From Catenulispora acidiphila DSM 44928 (lineage in GTDB: Bacteria > Actinomycetota > Actinomycetes > Streptomycetales > Catenulisporaceae), in contig NC_013131.1 of NCBI RefSeq assembly GCF_000024025.1, forward strand, positions 8,040,229 through 8,104,228: a stretch of 64,000 nucleotides of DNA, written 5' to 3'. Shown in pieces: positions 52,821 to 63,607 of this stretch. How positions within the stretch are numbered: position 1 is the stretch's first letter; the number at the start of each line of letters is the position of its first letter. Under the pieces are notes generated by a model. That model was not told the origin of the DNA. It saw nothing but the letters and a program-made list of their open reading frames with translations, and did not search any database. A program made the position numbers and the translations under genes.

Positions 52821-53607
52821 CACCCCTTCCGGCCCGGGCGCCGGTTCCCCGCTCGACGCGGCGCGCCGGATCGGCGTGCTGATCCGGCACCAGGTCATCA
52901 TGCGCGTCCGCGACCCCGGACAGGTGATCAGCTATGTGCTGACACCGATGATCCTGATGCTGGTCTTCAAACCGCTCTACCTGCGCGCCTTCGCCGGCAA
53001 CCAGGGCACGCTGCAGGTCGTGACCGGCCCGCTGATCATGTTCTCGGTGTTCACCCTGGCCATCATCGGCAACTCGATCCTGGTCGAGCGCGAGTGGCAC
53101 ACCTGGGACCGGCTGCGGACCAGCTCGGCGTCGGTGTCCGAGATCCTGCTGGGCAAGCTGATCCCGGTCTACCTGATCGTGGTCTTCCAGCAGACGCTGC
53201 TGATGGCCTACGGCTGCCTGATCATCGGCCTGCCGTTCCCGCACTCGGTCGGGCTGGTCGCGATCGCGATCTGCAGCTGGGCGCTGGCGCTGCTGGCGCT
53301 CGGCGCGGCGCTGGCCACGGTGCTGCGCAGCCACGCCGAGCTGGGGATGGTGTCCGACGTCGGCGCCATCACCATCAGTGCCCTGGGCGGCGCCCTGGTG
53401 CCGGTGTCGATCATGCCGACGTGGGCGGCGGTCGCCGCGCACGGGTCGCCGGGGTACTGGGCGATCCGGATGATGCAGGCCGCGGTGCGCGGCGACACCG
53501 GCGGGACGCTGCGGCCGGCCGCGCTGCTGCTGGGCGGTGCGGCGGCGGCGGGGTCGTTCGCCGTCTACCGGCTGGCTCGCGGCTGGGGTCGCAGCCATCT
53601 GCTTTAG
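52801..53607 (+). CDS. ABC-2 type permease
   Basis: A 268-residue permease with about six membrane helices (VISYVLTPMILMLVFKPLYL, GPLIMFSVFTLAIIGNSILV, LIPVYLIVVFQQTLLMAYG, and the pair around IAICSWALALLALGAALATV). The conserved amphipathic segment REWHTWDRLRTSSASVSEIL follows helix 2, as in DrrB-like exporters. It overlaps the ATPase gene by 20 bases and stands 132 bases before the PKS gene, probably in one transcript. Confidence 0.9.
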   Translation: MSTATADTPSGPGAGSPLDAARRIGVLIRHQVIMRVRDPGQVISYVLTPMILMLVFKPLYLRAFAGNQGTLQVVTGPLIMFSVFTLAIIGNSILVEREWHTWDRLRTSSASVSEILLGKLIPVYLIVVFQQTLLMAYGCLIIGLPFPHSVGLVAIAICSWALALLALGAALATVLRSHAELGMVSDVGAITISALGGALVPVSIMPTWAAVAAHGSPGYWAIRMMQAAVRGDTGGTLRPAALLLGGAAAAGSFAVYRLARGWGRSHLL

Positions 53608-53739
53608 GGATCCGCACGGCTCATCCGTCGGGCTCGATTGGCACGTCTGCCTGCTCGACGTCCTGCTCAACGGCTTGCTCACCGATCTTTTCACCGGTCC
53701 GTCCGCGCGGCACCGAGACCTCGCCCAAGGAGGCATTTC

Positions 53740-56700
53740 ATGACCGACCCCGACTACGACGGCGCGATAGCGCTGATCGGCATGTCCGGGCGCTTCCCGG
53801 GCGCGGAGAGCGTCGCCGGGCTGTGGCGCGACCTGCTGGCCGGCGTGCCGGGACTGCGCGCGATCACCGACGAGGAGCTGGCCGCGGCCGGCGTCGGCGC
53901 GGACCGGCTCGCCGATCCCGAGTACATCCGGGTCGGCGGGCCGCTGGTCCAGGTGGACCGGTTCGACGCCGGGGTGTTCGGCTTCAGCCCGCGCGAGGCG
54001 GAGACCATGGAGCCGCAGCACCGGATGTTCCTGGAGTGCTCGTGGGAGGCGCTGGAGAGCGCCGGGTACTGCCCCACCGACACCCCCGGGCACGTCGGCG
54101 TCTTCGGCGGCAGCGGGTTCCCGCACTACATGATGAGCAACGTGCGGCACGTCGCCGAGGAACCGGGCGGCGATCTGCTGCTGGGCGTCGGCAACGAGCG
54201 GGACTCGCTGGCGAATCTGGTCTCTTACAAGCTCGGGCTGCGCGGTCCGGCGATCGCGGTGCAGTCCTTCTGCTCCACCTCGCTGGTCTCGGTGCACCTG
54301 GCGGTGCAGAGCCTGCTGACCTTCGAGTGCGACATCGCGCTGGCCGGCGGCGCGTACATCCCGCTGCCGCAGCCGGTGGGCTACCAGTTCGAGCACGGCG
54401 GCATCCTGTCGCCGAACGGCCGGGTCCGCAGCTTCGACGCCGGCGCCGACGGCACGGTGATGGGCAGCGGCGTCGGCGTCGTGGCGCTCAAGCGGATGAC
54501 CGAGGCGCTCGCCGACGGCGACGTGATCCACGCGGTGCTGCTGGGCTCCTCGGTGAACAACGACGGCCGGGTCCGCGTCGGCTACACCGCGCCCGGCGTC
54601 GACGGCCAGGCCGAGGTGATCGCCACGGCGCTGGAGGTGGCCGGGGTGAAGCCGGAGACGGTCGGCTACGTGGAGTGCCACGCCACCGGGACCGGCCTCG
54701 GCGACTCGATCGAGCTGGCGGCGATGGAGCGGGTGTTCCGGCAGACGCCGGAGAAGCCGTGCGTCCTGGGGTCGCTGAAGCCGAGCATCGGGCATCTGGA
54801 CCGCGCTTCGGGCGTCGCCGGGCTGATGCGCGCGGCGCTGTGTCTGGAGAACCGGATCCTGCCGGCGACGCCGAACTACACGGCGCCGAACACCGCGATG
54901 GCAGGCGCCGGCGACCGATTCAGGGTTCTTACTGAGAACGAGGCATGGGAGCGCGGGTCCGAACCGCGTCGTGCCGGGGTGAGTTCGTTCGGGCTCGGTG
55001 GGACCAACGCGCATGTCGTGTTGGAGGAGGCGCCGGAGCGCGAGGCGCGTGCGGCGCGGACGGGACCGCAGCTGCTGACGTTCTCGGCGGCGGACGCGGG
55101 AGCGTTGAGCGCTATGACGGAGCGGCTGCGGGCGTTCCTGGTCGAGGACGATGCGGCTGATCTGGCCGATGTGGCGTTCACGTCGCAGGTCTCGCGGGGT
55201 GGCTTCGCGCTGCGGCGGGCTGTGGTGTGCGCCGACCGGGACGACGCGATCGCGGCGTTGGCGGATCCGGCGCGGTGGATCGACGGCGAGGCTCGGCGGC
55301 GTGCGCCGCGGGTGCGGCTGGTGGAGCCTGGCGCGGATGCTGTGAGCGACGAGTGGTGGGCGCAGCTTGGTGCGGCGGTCGCGGCGCTCGTGCCGGAGGT
55401 TGGCGAGGCGGTCTCGGCTTCGGCATCGCGTTCGCAGGACTCTGTGATGGCGATGCTCGGCGACGCGTTGCAGGTCCTCGGGGTGCGGTCCGGCGAGGAC
55501 GGTGTCGAGGTGGTCGTGGCTCCCGACGGGACAGCGGATGCGACCTCGTGGCTGCTCGCGACGGTGGCTCGGCTGTGGGAGTCCGGGGCGGCGATCGAGT
55601 GGCCGGTGCTGCACGGCGGTGCGGGACGGCGCGTCGAGCTGCCGACGTATCCCTTCCAGCGTCGGCGCTACTGGGTCGAGGCACGTCCCGAGGCGGCTCC
55701 GAGCGAGCCGGTCGGGCGGGCCGCCGATCCTTCGCAGTGGACGTACTTGCCGGTGTGGGATCCGTTCCCGCTCCCGACCGCCGACCTCGACGAGCGGCTG
55801 CGGCTGGCCGGGCCGTGGCTGGTGCTGTCGGACGACGAGCGGACCGAGACGCTGATCGCGCGGTTGGGCGAGGCCGGAGCCGAGGTCGTCGCGGTGCGTC
55901 CGGGGGCGGCTTTCGACCAGGACGACGTGGGCGACTTCGTGATCCCGCGGCTGGACGACTTCGCGGAGCTCTTCGAGTCGATGTTGGTGGCGCCGCGGAC
56001 GATCGTGCACGGGTTCAGCTTGGGCGGCGTGGTGTTCGACGCTGATGCCGACGCCTACGCCGATCCCGATCCGGTCATATCCTTCAGCGCGGCTCAGGAG
56101 CGCGGGTATCACAGTGCCCTGGCTCTCGCGCGGTACCTCGTCGATGACACCGGCGAGGCGACTCCGTTGGATCTCGTGTTGCTCACGTCGGGCGCGACCA
56201 CGGTGGCCGGGGCGGATCTGCGTCACCCTGAGCACGCCACGCTGGCGGCTATCGCCGCGACGCTGTCGCAGGAGAATCCGCGGCTGCGTGCGCGCGAGAT
56301 CGACATCGACGCGGTCGCGGCTGGCGGACGTAAGAGCTCTGTTACAGCTGAACGCTTCCGCGCCGAGGCGGTCTTGGCTGCTGCAACTGCCGAGTATGAG
56401 GGTCCTGTTGCTGAGCGCGCGGGTCAGACGTGGCTCCGTCGCTACCTGCGTCACCCGCTGCCGCGGACGGATGCGGCGTTCAAGAACGGTGACAGGGTTC
56501 TGATTACCGGTGGCCTCGGCGATGTCGGGCTCACGTTGTCACGTCACCTGGCGACCGGTTACGGCTGCCGTCTGATTCTGTGCACCCGCTCGACGCTGCC
56601 GCCGCGCTCGGCGTGGCAGGACTTCCTGGCCGACGTTCCCGCCGGGCAGGAGCGGACGGCGCGGCACGTCCAGAACATCCTCGCCCTGGAAGCCAGCGGC

Positions 56701-57570
56701 GCCGAGGTCATCGCGATGACGGCGGACGTCGCCGATCCGGTCGCCATGCAGGCGGTCGTCGATGCGGCGGTGGCGCGGTTCGGCGGGATCGACGTCGCGG
56801 TGCATGGCGCCGGGGTGCAGGACTCGCGCTTCTTCGCCTTCGCGCACCTCACCGAGCGGGAGCAGAGCGAGGCGCATCTGGACGCGAAGATCCGCGGGTT
56901 CCTGGTGCTGGATCAGGTGCTGGCGGGGCACTGCCCGGAGCGGCGCATCACGCTGTCTTCGCTGTCGGCGGTGCTCGGCGGGCTGACGCTGGGTGCGTAT
57001 GCCGCCTCGAATGCCGGGCTGGACGCGTACGCCCGGGCGGCGCGTGCGGCGGGCAGCGGGCGGTGGGTGACCGTGGACTGGGACACCTGGAACATCGACG
57101 CCGAGCGGCTGGACGGCCACGGGCCGACCGTCACCGACTTCACCATGGCGCCGGCGGAGGGGGTGGACGTCTTCGAGCGCGCGTTGGCGGCTTCGGACCG
57201 TGTCGGGCATGTGGTGATCTCCACCGGGCCGCTGAACGCGCGGCTGGCGCAGTGGGTCACCGGGGGCGGCGCGGACGGCGGCGACGGGCAGGACGACGAC
57301 GTGCGCGAGCGGTACGCGCGTCCGGACCTGCCGACGCCGTTCGAGGAGCCGCGGCCGGGGACCGAGGCGGCGCTGGCCGAGATCTGGTCCGCCGCGCTCG
57401 GGGTGGAGCCGGTCGGCGCGCTGGACGACTTCTTCGCGCTCGGCGGGCACTCGCTGGTCGCGATCAAGGTGACGACCCGGATCCGCAAGACGCTCAACGC
57501 CTCTGTGCCGGCGACGGCACTGTTGGAGGCGCCGACCGTGCGCGGGCTGGCCGCTCTGATCGACGGCTGA
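53740..57570 (+). CDS. Type I polyketide synthase module KS-KR-ACP without acyltransferase
   Basis: A 1276-residue module. Ketosynthase at 4-430: active-site C178 in [12 protein letters not shown] (variant of the usual TACSSSL), H314 in [11 protein letters not shown] and H352 in [10 protein letters not shown], all present. A KS-AT-type linker runs straight to the post-AT linker [11 protein letters not shown] (about 636-646), so the AT domain is absent. A ketoreductase follows (structural part about 655-900; NADPH motif TGGLGDVG near 923-930; SSLSA at 1073 and Y1087). The ACP near 1200-1276 carries S1238 in GGHSL. AAGGAGG precedes the ATG. Acyl loading must come in trans, or the KS acts in another way. 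The downstream acyl-CoA dehydrogenase is 28 bases on. Confidence 0.93.
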   Translation: MTDPDYDGAIALIGMSGRFPGAESVAGLWRDLLAGVPGLRAITDEELAAAGVGADRLADPEYIRVGGPLVQVDRFDAGVFGFSPREAETMEPQHRMFLECSWEALESAGYCPTDTPGHVGVFGGSGFPHYMMSNVRHVAEEPGGDLLLGVGNERDSLANLVSYKLGLRGPAIAVQSFCSTSLVSVHLAVQSLLTFECDIALAGGAYIPLPQPVGYQFEHGGILSPNGRVRSFDAGADGTVMGSGVGVVALKRMTEALADGDVIHAVLLGSSVNNDGRVRVGYTAPGVDGQAEVIATALEVAGVKPETVGYVECHATGTGLGDSIELAAMERVFRQTPEKPCVLGSLKPSIGHLDRASGVAGLMRAALCLENRILPATPNYTAPNTAMAGAGDRFRVLTENEAWERGSEPRRAGVSSFGLGGTNAHVVLEEAPEREARAARTGPQLLTFSAADAGALSAMTERLRAFLVEDDAADLADVAFTSQVSRGGFALRRAVVCADRDDAIAALADPARWIDGEARRRAPRVRLVEPGADAVSDEWWAQLGAAVAALVPEVGEAVSASASRSQDSVMAMLGDALQVLGVRSGEDGVEVVVAPDGTADATSWLLATVARLWESGAAIEWPVLHGGAGRRVELPTYPFQRRRYWVEARPEAAPSEPVGRAADPSQWTYLPVWDPFPLPTADLDERLRLAGPWLVLSDDERTETLIARLGEAGAEVVAVRPGAAFDQDDVGDFVIPRLDDFAELFESMLVAPRTIVHGFSLGGVVFDADADAYADPDPVISFSAAQERGYHSALALARYLVDDTGEATPLDLVLLTSGATTVAGADLRHPEHATLAAIAATLSQENPRLRAREIDIDAVAAGGRKSSVTAERFRAEAVLAAATAEYEGPVAERAGQTWLRRYLRHPLPRTDAAFKNGDRVLITGGLGDVGLTLSRHLATGYGCRLILCTRSTLPPRSAWQDFLADVPAGQERTARHVQNILALEASGAEVIAMTADVADPVAMQAVVDAAVARFGGIDVAVHGAGVQDSRFFAFAHLTEREQSEAHLDAKIRGFLVLDQVLAGHCPERRITLSSLSAVLGGLTLGAYAASNAGLDAYARAARAAGSGRWVTVDWDTWNIDAERLDGHGPTVTDFTMAPAEGVDVFERALAASDRVGHVVISTGPLNARLAQWVTGGGADGGDGQDDDVRERYARPDLPTPFEEPRPGTEAALAEIWSAALGVEPVGALDDFFALGGHSLVAIKVTTRIRKTLNASVPATALLEAPTVRGLAALIDG

Positions 57571-57598
57571 TCAGCCGTCCGCCGAAAGGAACTTCGCG

Positions 57599-58759
57599 AT
57601 GAAACCGTCCGACCACGTCCGTGCCGTCCAGGCGTTCACCCGCCGCGAGCTGATCGGGCAGGAGGCCGCGCTGGACTCCCTCGCCGACATGCCGTTGCCG
57701 CTCTACTCGCGCTTCGCCGAGGCAGGGCTGGCCAACTGGTGGGTCGGCGAGGAGTACGGCGGCGCGGGGTTGGGCCTGCAAGAGAGCGTGCGGATCGTCT
57801 CGGAGCTGGCGTATGGCGATGCCGGCGCCGCCTTCACGCTGTTCATCCCGATCCTGACCACCAGCATGGTCGGCTGGTACGCCGACGAGCAGCTTCGCAA
57901 GGCTCTGCTGTCGGATCTGGTCGCCGGGCACGGGTTCGCCTCGACGCTGGGCAGCGAGCACGAGGCGGGCAGCGAGCTGGCGCGCATCACCACGACCGTC
58001 CGCCGCGATGGCGACGAGCTGGTCCTCAACGGGCTGAAGGCCTTCTCGACCGACACCGACTTCGCGCGCTTCACCGTGGTGGTCGCGCGCGCCGAGGACG
58101 ATCCGGCGGGCTACCTCGCGGTGGTCGTCCCGCGCGACGCGCCGGGGCTGACCGTCGACAAGCGCTGGGAGGTCATCGGGCTGCGCTCCTCGGCGACATA
58201 TCAGGTCTCGTTGAAGGACGTGCGGGTCCCGGCGTCGAACGCCCTGCGCGGCAACGGTCTGCGGCTGCTGGAGGTCGGCCTGAACGCCAGCCGCATCCTC
58301 ATCGCCGCGACCGGCCTGGGCATCGCCCGCCGCGCCCGCGACCTGTGCCTGGACTACGCGAAGAGCAAGCAGGTCAAGGGCGCGCCGCTGGCGGCCAACG
58401 CGGTCTTCGCCGCCAAGCTGGGCCAGATGGAGATGCAGATCGACGTCATGGCCAACCAGTGCCTGACCGCCGCCCGCGACTACGACGCCATCGCCACCCG
58501 CCCCGACGCCGGCGAGGAGTTCCTCCGCGTCGGCACACTGAAGTCGGCCCTGACGGCGAAGATGTTCGCCGGCCAGGCAGGCTGGCAGGTGGTCTCCACC
58601 GCATCGGAGATGTTCGGCGGCCTCGGCTACACCCACGAGTCGATCATCGGCAAGCTCCTGCGCGACGTCCGCTTCGTCTCGATCATCGAGGGCGGCGACG
58701 ACGTGCTGCGGGACTTGGTGTTCACACGGTACGTGGTGCCGGTGTCGAAGCGGTCGTGA
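57599..58759 (+). CDS. Acyl-CoA (acyl-ACP) dehydrogenase
   Basis: A 386-residue FAD-dependent dehydrogenase, full family length. Features include [67 protein letters not shown]-like [13 protein letters not shown] and the ending [18 protein letters not shown]. The Glu in IEGG is the probable catalytic base. It follows the PKS by 28 bases with AAAGGAA before the ATG. In polyketide clusters such enzymes desaturate carrier-bound chains or make unusual extender units; here the substrate is likely ACP-bound (inference). Confidence 0.9.
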   Translation: MKPSDHVRAVQAFTRRELIGQEAALDSLADMPLPLYSRFAEAGLANWWVGEEYGGAGLGLQESVRIVSELAYGDAGAAFTLFIPILTTSMVGWYADEQLRKALLSDLVAGHGFASTLGSEHEAGSELARITTTVRRDGDELVLNGLKAFSTDTDFARFTVVVARAEDDPAGYLAVVVPRDAPGLTVDKRWEVIGLRSSATYQVSLKDVRVPASNALRGNGLRLLEVGLNASRILIAATGLGIARRARDLCLDYAKSKQVKGAPLAANAVFAAKLGQMEMQIDVMANQCLTAARDYDAIATRPDAGEEFLRVGTLKSALTAKMFAGQAGWQVVSTASEMFGGLGYTHESIIGKLLRDVRFVSIIEGGDDVLRDLVFTRYVVPVSKRS

Positions 58760-59738
58760 GCGCAGACGGCGAGTGCTCCGTCCGCCATGTGGTCCGGTAG
58801 GCGCTCGGGGGGACACCGAGCCGGGTGACGAAGTGGCGCCGCAAGGAGTCGGCGCTGCCGAGTCCGCTGCGGCGGCCGACGCCGTCCATGGTGAGGTCGG
58901 TGGTCTCCAGGAGCTGCCGGGCCAGGTCGACGCGCTGGTGCAGCAGCCATCTCAGGGGACTCGTTCCGGTTTCGGTCCGGAAGCCGCGGGTGAGGGTGCG
59001 TTCGCTGACGCCGGCGTGCGCGGCGAGGTCCGCGAGGGTGATCGGGATGTCCAGCCGTGCCTGCGCCCACGCGCGGGTGGCGGCCAGGGAGCGTCCGGGC
59101 GCCGCGGGGCGGTTCGGTACCACGGGCTGTGGCTGGTCGGCGGGCCGGACCGGTCCGGCGACGACGAGGCTGCCGGCCGCGGCGGCGACCGCGGCGCCGT
59201 GGTCGGTGCGGATCAGGTGGAGGCACAGTTCCACGATGGCGGCGGCGCCGGCCGAGGTGAGCACCGATCCGTCGTCGACGTAGAGGGCTTCACGCTCGAC
59301 CTCGATCTGCGGAAAGTCTCGGGCGAGACGGTCCAGGACGTGCCAGTGCGTGGTCGCTCGGCGTCCGTCGAGCAGTCCCGCCTCGGCGAGCACGAACACG
59401 CCGGTACACGCGCCGACGACACGCCGTCCTGATTCGGCAGCCGTTCGCAGCAAGGCACGAAGGCGCTCGCCGACCCGCGGCTGAGGACCCCCGCCGATGA
59501 CGAAGACGGTATCGGCGTGCTCGGCGAGGTCCAGACCGTCGCCGATCGCCAGTGCGGGTCCGGTGACCGTGGCGACCAGCCCGGGGGTCGGTGTCGCGAC
59601 GTCGACGCGATAGGCGCTGTGTCTTGCTGGTCCGACGTCCTCGAGGACTGCTTGCGCCACTGAGAGGTCATGCGTCATGACCGGCGGTACCGCGATGAAC
59701 ACGACGCGGTGCGGGGACGGGGACGCGGGTCGGGACAT
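58722..59738 (-). CDS. GlxA-family AraC-type regulator
   Basis: A 338-residue regulator. The N-terminal DJ-1/PfpI amidase-like domain (about 10-190) has [26 protein letters not shown]; the Cys sits at the nucleophile-elbow position. The C-terminal AraC HTH pair (about 215-320) shows [42 protein letters not shown] and [32 protein letters not shown] lies before the ATG at 59738. Its 3' end overlaps the convergent dehydrogenase gene by 38 bases. It is divergent from the epimerase-like gene. Confidence 0.92.
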   Translation of the reverse strand: MSRPASPSPHRVVFIAVPPVMTHDLSVAQAVLEDVGPARHSAYRVDVATPTPGLVATVTGPALAIGDGLDLAEHADTVFVIGGGPQPRVGERLRALLRTAAESGRRVVGACTGVFVLAEAGLLDGRRATTHWHVLDRLARDFPQIEVEREALYVDDGSVLTSAGAAAIVELCLHLIRTDHGAAVAAAAGSLVVAGPVRPADQPQPVVPNRPAAPGRSLAATRAWAQARLDIPITLADLAAHAGVSERTLTRGFRTETGTSPLRWLLHQRVDLARQLLETTDLTMDGVGRRSGLGSADSLRRHFVTRLGVPPSAYRTTWRTEHSPSALTTASTPAPRTV

Positions 59739-59874
59739 GGCCGGATCCTCCGGGTGCTTGGCTGCCGTCGTACTGCCGCGGACCGGGACCCGGAGCGCAC
59801 TGTGGGCGTAGCGCGCTGCGCACGTTCGCGTGTTCCCGCGAGCGCTTCCCGCCTCGATATTCCGGAGATGGACC

Positions 59875-60789
59875 ATGCCGTTCCACGTGATCATCGGCGC
59901 CGGCGCCACCGCGCTGGCCACCGCCCGCCTGCTCGCCGAGGACGGTGAACAGGTCCGGCTGGTCAGCAGGCGCGGCACCTCAACGCCGCACGAACGGGTC
60001 GAACCCGTCGCTCTGGACGCGACGGACGCCGACGCGCTGACCGAGATCTGCCGGGGCGCGGCGACGGTGTTCAACTGCGCGATGCCCGCGTACCACACGT
60101 GGCCGCTGGCTCTTCCGCCGTTGTTCCGAGCGATCCTGAGCGCGGCAGAACGTGGCGGGGCGCGCTATGTGATGCTGGGCAATCTTTACGGGTACGGGCC
60201 CGTGCGGGGTCCGGTGACCGAGGACCTGCCGTTGCTCGCAACAGGCCCGAAAGGCGTTGTCCGGGCTCAGATGTGGCAGGAGGCCCTGGCGGCGCACGAG
60301 GCCGGACGGGTCCGCGCGGCCGAAGTACGCGCGGGACAGTTCCTCGGCGCGGGCGCCGTCTCTTCCTTCACTCTGACCGTCGCGCCCGCCGTGCTCGCCG
60401 GGCGGCTGGCGCTGACTCCGGCGGCCCTGGACACCACCACCGGCTACACCGCGGTGGGCGACGCCGCGCGTGCTCTCGTCGGCGTCGCGCGGGCGGAGGA
60501 CGCCTTCGGCCAGGCGTGGCATGCGCCGGCCGGCAACGCCACGGTCCGGGAACTCGCCACGCTGCTGGCGAAGCTGGCCAGCGCGCCCGCCCCGCAGCTT
60601 GAGACGCTGACAGAGCGAGACACCGCCCTGCTGTCGTTGACCTCGCCGCTCTGGGCGGAATTCGAGGAGACCGCCCACATGTCGCACCAGGACTTCGTGG
60701 TGGACTCCCGCCGGATCCAGCGACGGTTCGGGCTCGCGCCGACTCCCGTGGAGGAGGTACTCGCCGCGCCGCGTTCGGGTGCGAGCTGA
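59875..60789 (+). CDS. NAD(P)-binding epimerase/dehydratase-like protein (extended SDR)
   Basis: A 304-residue Rossmann-fold protein. The N-terminal nucleotide motif is IIGAGATALATARLLAEDGEQVRLVSR (GxGxxA spacing). The region near 90-110 has RYVMLGNLYGYGPV with the Tyr of the YxxxK area replaced in part, and SRRIQRRFGLAPTPVEEVL closes the protein. The classic Tyr-x3-Lys pair is not obvious, so it may be an atypical member. Divergent from the GlxA-type regulator, a common arrangement in actinomycetes. The ATG at 59875 follows CGGAGATGG. Confidence 0.82.
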   Translation: MPFHVIIGAGATALATARLLAEDGEQVRLVSRRGTSTPHERVEPVALDATDADALTEICRGAATVFNCAMPAYHTWPLALPPLFRAILSAAERGGARYVMLGNLYGYGPVRGPVTEDLPLLATGPKGVVRAQMWQEALAAHEAGRVRAAEVRAGQFLGAGAVSSFTLTVAPAVLAGRLALTPAALDTTTGYTAVGDAARALVGVARAEDAFGQAWHAPAGNATVRELATLLAKLASAPAPQLETLTERDTALLSLTSPLWAEFEETAHMSHQDFVVDSRRIQRRFGLAPTPVEEVLAAPRSGAS

Positions 60790-60839
60790 CGGCGGAAAAG
60801 CTGTTGCCTCCCGGCGGCGCGCAGGTCAACGATGACGGG

Positions 60840-61601
60840 GTGTCCGATCCTCTTGAGCGCGTCGTCGCCTTCCGTGCCGCTTTCGCGCGGCGTCAGGCTG
60901 CGGAAGTTGTTGATTTCTCTGGGGCTTTCGCGGTGCGCGATCCGGAGTTTCCGTTGTCGCAGGAGCACAATCAGCTGATCGTTGCGGCGGCGGACGTCGA
61001 TGCCGCTGCGCTGTCCGGGTGGGCTCTGCGGGGTCTGGGGGATCGTCGGCAGTATCGGATCGCGGTGCTCGATGGGGTGCTCGGCGAGCGGGTCGCGCCG
61101 GTGTTGGCGGCGGAGGGGTACGAGCGGGAATCCGAGGTGGTCCTGGCTCGGGCTACGGCTGGGTGCATGCTGCCCGAGCGGGCTGCGCAGGCGGTGGAGC
61201 TGGCTGAGATGCGGGAGGCTGTGTTCCGGCAGCAGATGGAGTGGAGTCCGGACGAGGAGCTTGCCCGGCAGCTCACCGATCGGCGGCGGGTGCGGTTGCG
61301 CGGTGCCGAGACGGTGCTGTTCCTCGCTGCTCGGACGGCGGAGGGGGAGGTTGCGGCGTGTGCGGACCTGTACCTCGACTCCCGTGCCGGGCTGGCGCAG
61401 GTGGAGGATCTGGTCACGGCTACGGCGCATCGCGGGCAGGGCCACGGCGACGCACTGCTCGCTACCGGCTTGGCGCTGGCTGCCGACGCCGGGATTCCGC
61501 AGCTGTTCCTCATCGCGGACGGCAATGACTGGCCGCGTGAGTGGTACGGACGGCGTGGTTTCGCCGAGATCGGGCGCAGTCACTCATTCCTCAAGGGATG
61601 A
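60840..61601 (+). CDS. GNAT-family N-acetyltransferase
   Basis: A 253-residue protein. The N-terminal half (about 15-120) is an unassigned domain, possibly a second degenerate GNAT fold. The C-terminal half (about 120-253) is a GNAT domain with the acetyl-CoA motif A in LVTATAHRGQGHGDALLATGLALA and the ending FLIADGNDWPREWYGRRGFAEIG. The GTG at 60840 is chosen; the frame opens at 60804 (TTG). Substrate unknown. It converges with the AsnB-like gene with a hairpin between. Confidence 0.8.
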   Translation: MSDPLERVVAFRAAFARRQAAEVVDFSGAFAVRDPEFPLSQEHNQLIVAAADVDAAALSGWALRGLGDRRQYRIAVLDGVLGERVAPVLAAEGYERESEVVLARATAGCMLPERAAQAVELAEMREAVFRQQMEWSPDEELARQLTDRRRVRLRGAETVLFLAARTAEGEVAACADLYLDSRAGLAQVEDLVTATAHRGQGHGDALLATGLALAADAGIPQLFLIADGNDWPREWYGRRGFAEIGRSHSFLKG

Positions 61602-61623
61602 GGCAACCGCAACCACATGCCAG

Positions 61624-61658
61624 GAGCCCCGCGGACGGGCGAACCGTCCGTGGGGCTC
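61624..61658. terminator. 15-bp hairpin between convergent GNAT and AsnB-like genes
   Basis: GAGCCCCGCGGACGG and CCGTCCGTGGGGCTC form a 15-bp stem with one G-U pair and a GCGAA loop, 22 bases after the GNAT stop. It can end transcription from both directions. Confidence 0.75.
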
Positions 61659-61660
61659 TC

Positions 61661-61720
61661 TGTGTTTCAGGCCGCCGTGTCTCAGGCCTCTGTGTTTCAG
61701 TCCTCTGTGTTTCAGGCCTC
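61661..61720. repeat. Four tandem copies of a 15-bp unit
   Basis: Consecutive units are TGTGTTTCAGGCCGC, CGTGTCTCAGGCCTC, TGTGTTTCAGTCCTC and TGTGTTTCAGGCCTC, lying just outside the AsnB-like stop codon at 61729. A partial fifth copy (TGCGAATCTC) follows. The unit would add five codons per copy if read through, and may come from slippage at the gene end. Confidence 0.8.
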
Positions 61721-61728
61721 TGCGAATC

Positions 61729-63558
61729 TCACACGTCCAGCGTGACCTTGTACCGCTGCGCCCACTCGTTGCCGCCAAGGGCGCTCTCCAAGCCGTCGCG
61801 CAGCCGGGGGTCGGCGTCGGCGGGGGCGTGCAGGATCGCTTGCAGGATCATCGGGTTGATGATCGACATGATCGGCGCTTCGGGGTCGTTGGCGATCATC
61901 TCCTGCGCCGCCTTCTGGAGCGCGAGGTAGTAGTTCGGGTCCTGGGTGGTCGGGTAGGGGCTCTTCACACGCTGGAGGACCTTCTCCGGCAGGAGGTCCG
62001 CGACTGCGGCGCGCAGCAAGCTCTTCTCGCGGCCGTCGAAGGTCTTCATCGCCCAGGGGGCGTTGAACACGTACTGGACCAGGCGGTGGTCGCAGAAGGG
62101 GACGCGGACCTCCAGGCCGCTGGCCATGCTCAGGCGGTCCTTGCGGTCCAGCAGGATGTTGACGAAGCGGGTCAGGTGCAGGTAGCTGATCTCGCGCATG
62201 CGCTTCTCCAGGCCGTCCTCGCCGGCCAGGCGCGGCATCTCAGCCATGGCGTCGGAGTACCGGTCGGCGCGGTAGGTCGCCAAGTCCAGCTTGGTCGCCA
62301 GGTCCGGCTCGAGGAAGTCCGCGCCGTCCAGATTGCCCAGGCCCGCCAGCCAGGGGAAGGTGTCGGCCTTCACCGCCGCCTCGTCGTGGAACCAGCTGTA
62401 GCCGCCGAAGACCTCGTCGGCGGCCTCGCCGGACAGCGCGACGGTGGAGTGCTCGCGGATCGCCTTGAACAGCAGGAACATCGAGATGTCGATGTCGCCC
62501 TGCGGCGGGGCGTCGCGCGCCAGCAGCGCCGCGGTGCGGTTGGCGGGGTCCATCAGGTCGTCGGTGCGCAGGACGATGTCGCGGTGCTCGGTGCCGGCGA
62601 ACTCGGCCAGAGCGTGGACGTAGGGGGTGTCCGCCTCGGCGCGCAGGTGGTCGGCGACGAAGTTCTCGGTCAGGCCCTCGAAGTCCACGCAGAAGGAGCG
62701 GACCGGGCCCTGTCCGCGCGCGGTCAGGGCGCGCTGGGTCAGGGCCGTGATGGCGCTGGAGTCCAGCCCGCCGGACAGCAGCGAGCACAGCGGCACGTCG
62801 GAGACCACCTGGTGGGCGATGATGTCGTCCAGCAGCTCGCGGACGGTCGCGATGGTGGTCGGCAGGTCGTCGGTGTGCTCGGTCGCCTCCAGAGCCCAGT
62901 AGCGGTGCTCGGTGACGCCCTCGGGGCGCACGCGCACGAACGTGCCCGGACGCACCTCCTTCATCCCGCGGAAGTAGGCGGTGCCCGGGGTCTTCACCGA
63001 GGCGAAGATCTCGCGCAGGCCGTCCAGGTCCACGGCCGGGTCGACCAGCCCGGAGGCCATGATGGCCTTGGGCTCGGAGCCGAACAGCACACCGTCGGGC
63101 ATCGCCTGGTAGTACAGCGGCTTGATGCCCATGCGGTCGCGGACCAGCAGCAGCTCGCGGGTGCGGCCGTCCCAGACGGCGAAGGCGTACATGCCGGTGA
63201 GCCGGTCGACGAAGGCGCTGCCCCACTCCAGGTAGGCGTGCAGCACGACCTCGGTGTCGCTGGCGGTGCGGAAGGTGTGGCCCTTGCCCTCCAGCTCGGC
63301 GCGCAGCTCCTGGAAGTTGTAGACCTCGCCGCTGTAGGTCAGCGCGACCGGCGCCAGACCCTCGGCGGCCATCGGCTGCTTGCCGCCCTCGATGTCGATG
63401 ACCGCCAGCCGGCGGTGGCCCAGGGCGACGGGCCCGTCGATGAACACGCCGCCCTCGTCGGGACCGCGGCAGATCATCGTGTCGGTCATCGCCTCGACGG
63501 TCGGGCGCTGGGTGGACAGGTCGCGCTCGTAGCTGACCCACCCGGTGATTCCGCACAT
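61729..63558 (-). CDS. Asparagine synthetase (AsnB)-type glutamine amidotransferase
   Basis: A 609-residue two-domain amidotransferase. Class II glutaminase: Cys2 nucleophile (MCGITGWVSY), RGPDEGG and the substrate loop LTYSGEVYNFQELR. Synthetase domain: PP-loop SGGLDSS at 262-268, then ALSGEAADEVFGGYSWF. The ATG at 63558 gives the exposed N-terminal Cys after Met removal; AAAGGGAC precedes it. It may be ordinary asparagine synthetase, but it starts 49 bases after a carrier-domain megasynthase on the same strand. That suggests amidation of a natural product carboxyl group, as with OxyD-type enzymes. Confidence 0.9.
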   Translation of the reverse strand: MCGITGWVSYERDLSTQRPTVEAMTDTMICRGPDEGGVFIDGPVALGHRRLAVIDIEGGKQPMAAEGLAPVALTYSGEVYNFQELRAELEGKGHTFRTASDTEVVLHAYLEWGSAFVDRLTGMYAFAVWDGRTRELLLVRDRMGIKPLYYQAMPDGVLFGSEPKAIMASGLVDPAVDLDGLREIFASVKTPGTAYFRGMKEVRPGTFVRVRPEGVTEHRYWALEATEHTDDLPTTIATVRELLDDIIAHQVVSDVPLCSLLSGGLDSSAITALTQRALTARGQGPVRSFCVDFEGLTENFVADHLRAEADTPYVHALAEFAGTEHRDIVLRTDDLMDPANRTAALLARDAPPQGDIDISMFLLFKAIREHSTVALSGEAADEVFGGYSWFHDEAAVKADTFPWLAGLGNLDGADFLEPDLATKLDLATYRADRYSDAMAEMPRLAGEDGLEKRMREISYLHLTRFVNILLDRKDRLSMASGLEVRVPFCDHRLVQYVFNAPWAMKTFDGREKSLLRAAVADLLPEKVLQRVKSPYPTTQDPNYYLALQKAAQEMIANDPEAPIMSIINPMILQAILHAPADADPRLRDGLESALGGNEWAQRYKVTLDV

Positions 63559-63607
63559 AAGACGTCCCTTTCTAACTTTCGTGATCGGTTGGCAGAACCA
63601 GGCCGGC

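Noticed and set aside
52795-56454. 1219-codon minus-strand open frame across the ABC permease and PKS
   Set aside because: Arg/His/Gln-rich shadow of the PKS; no conserved motifs.
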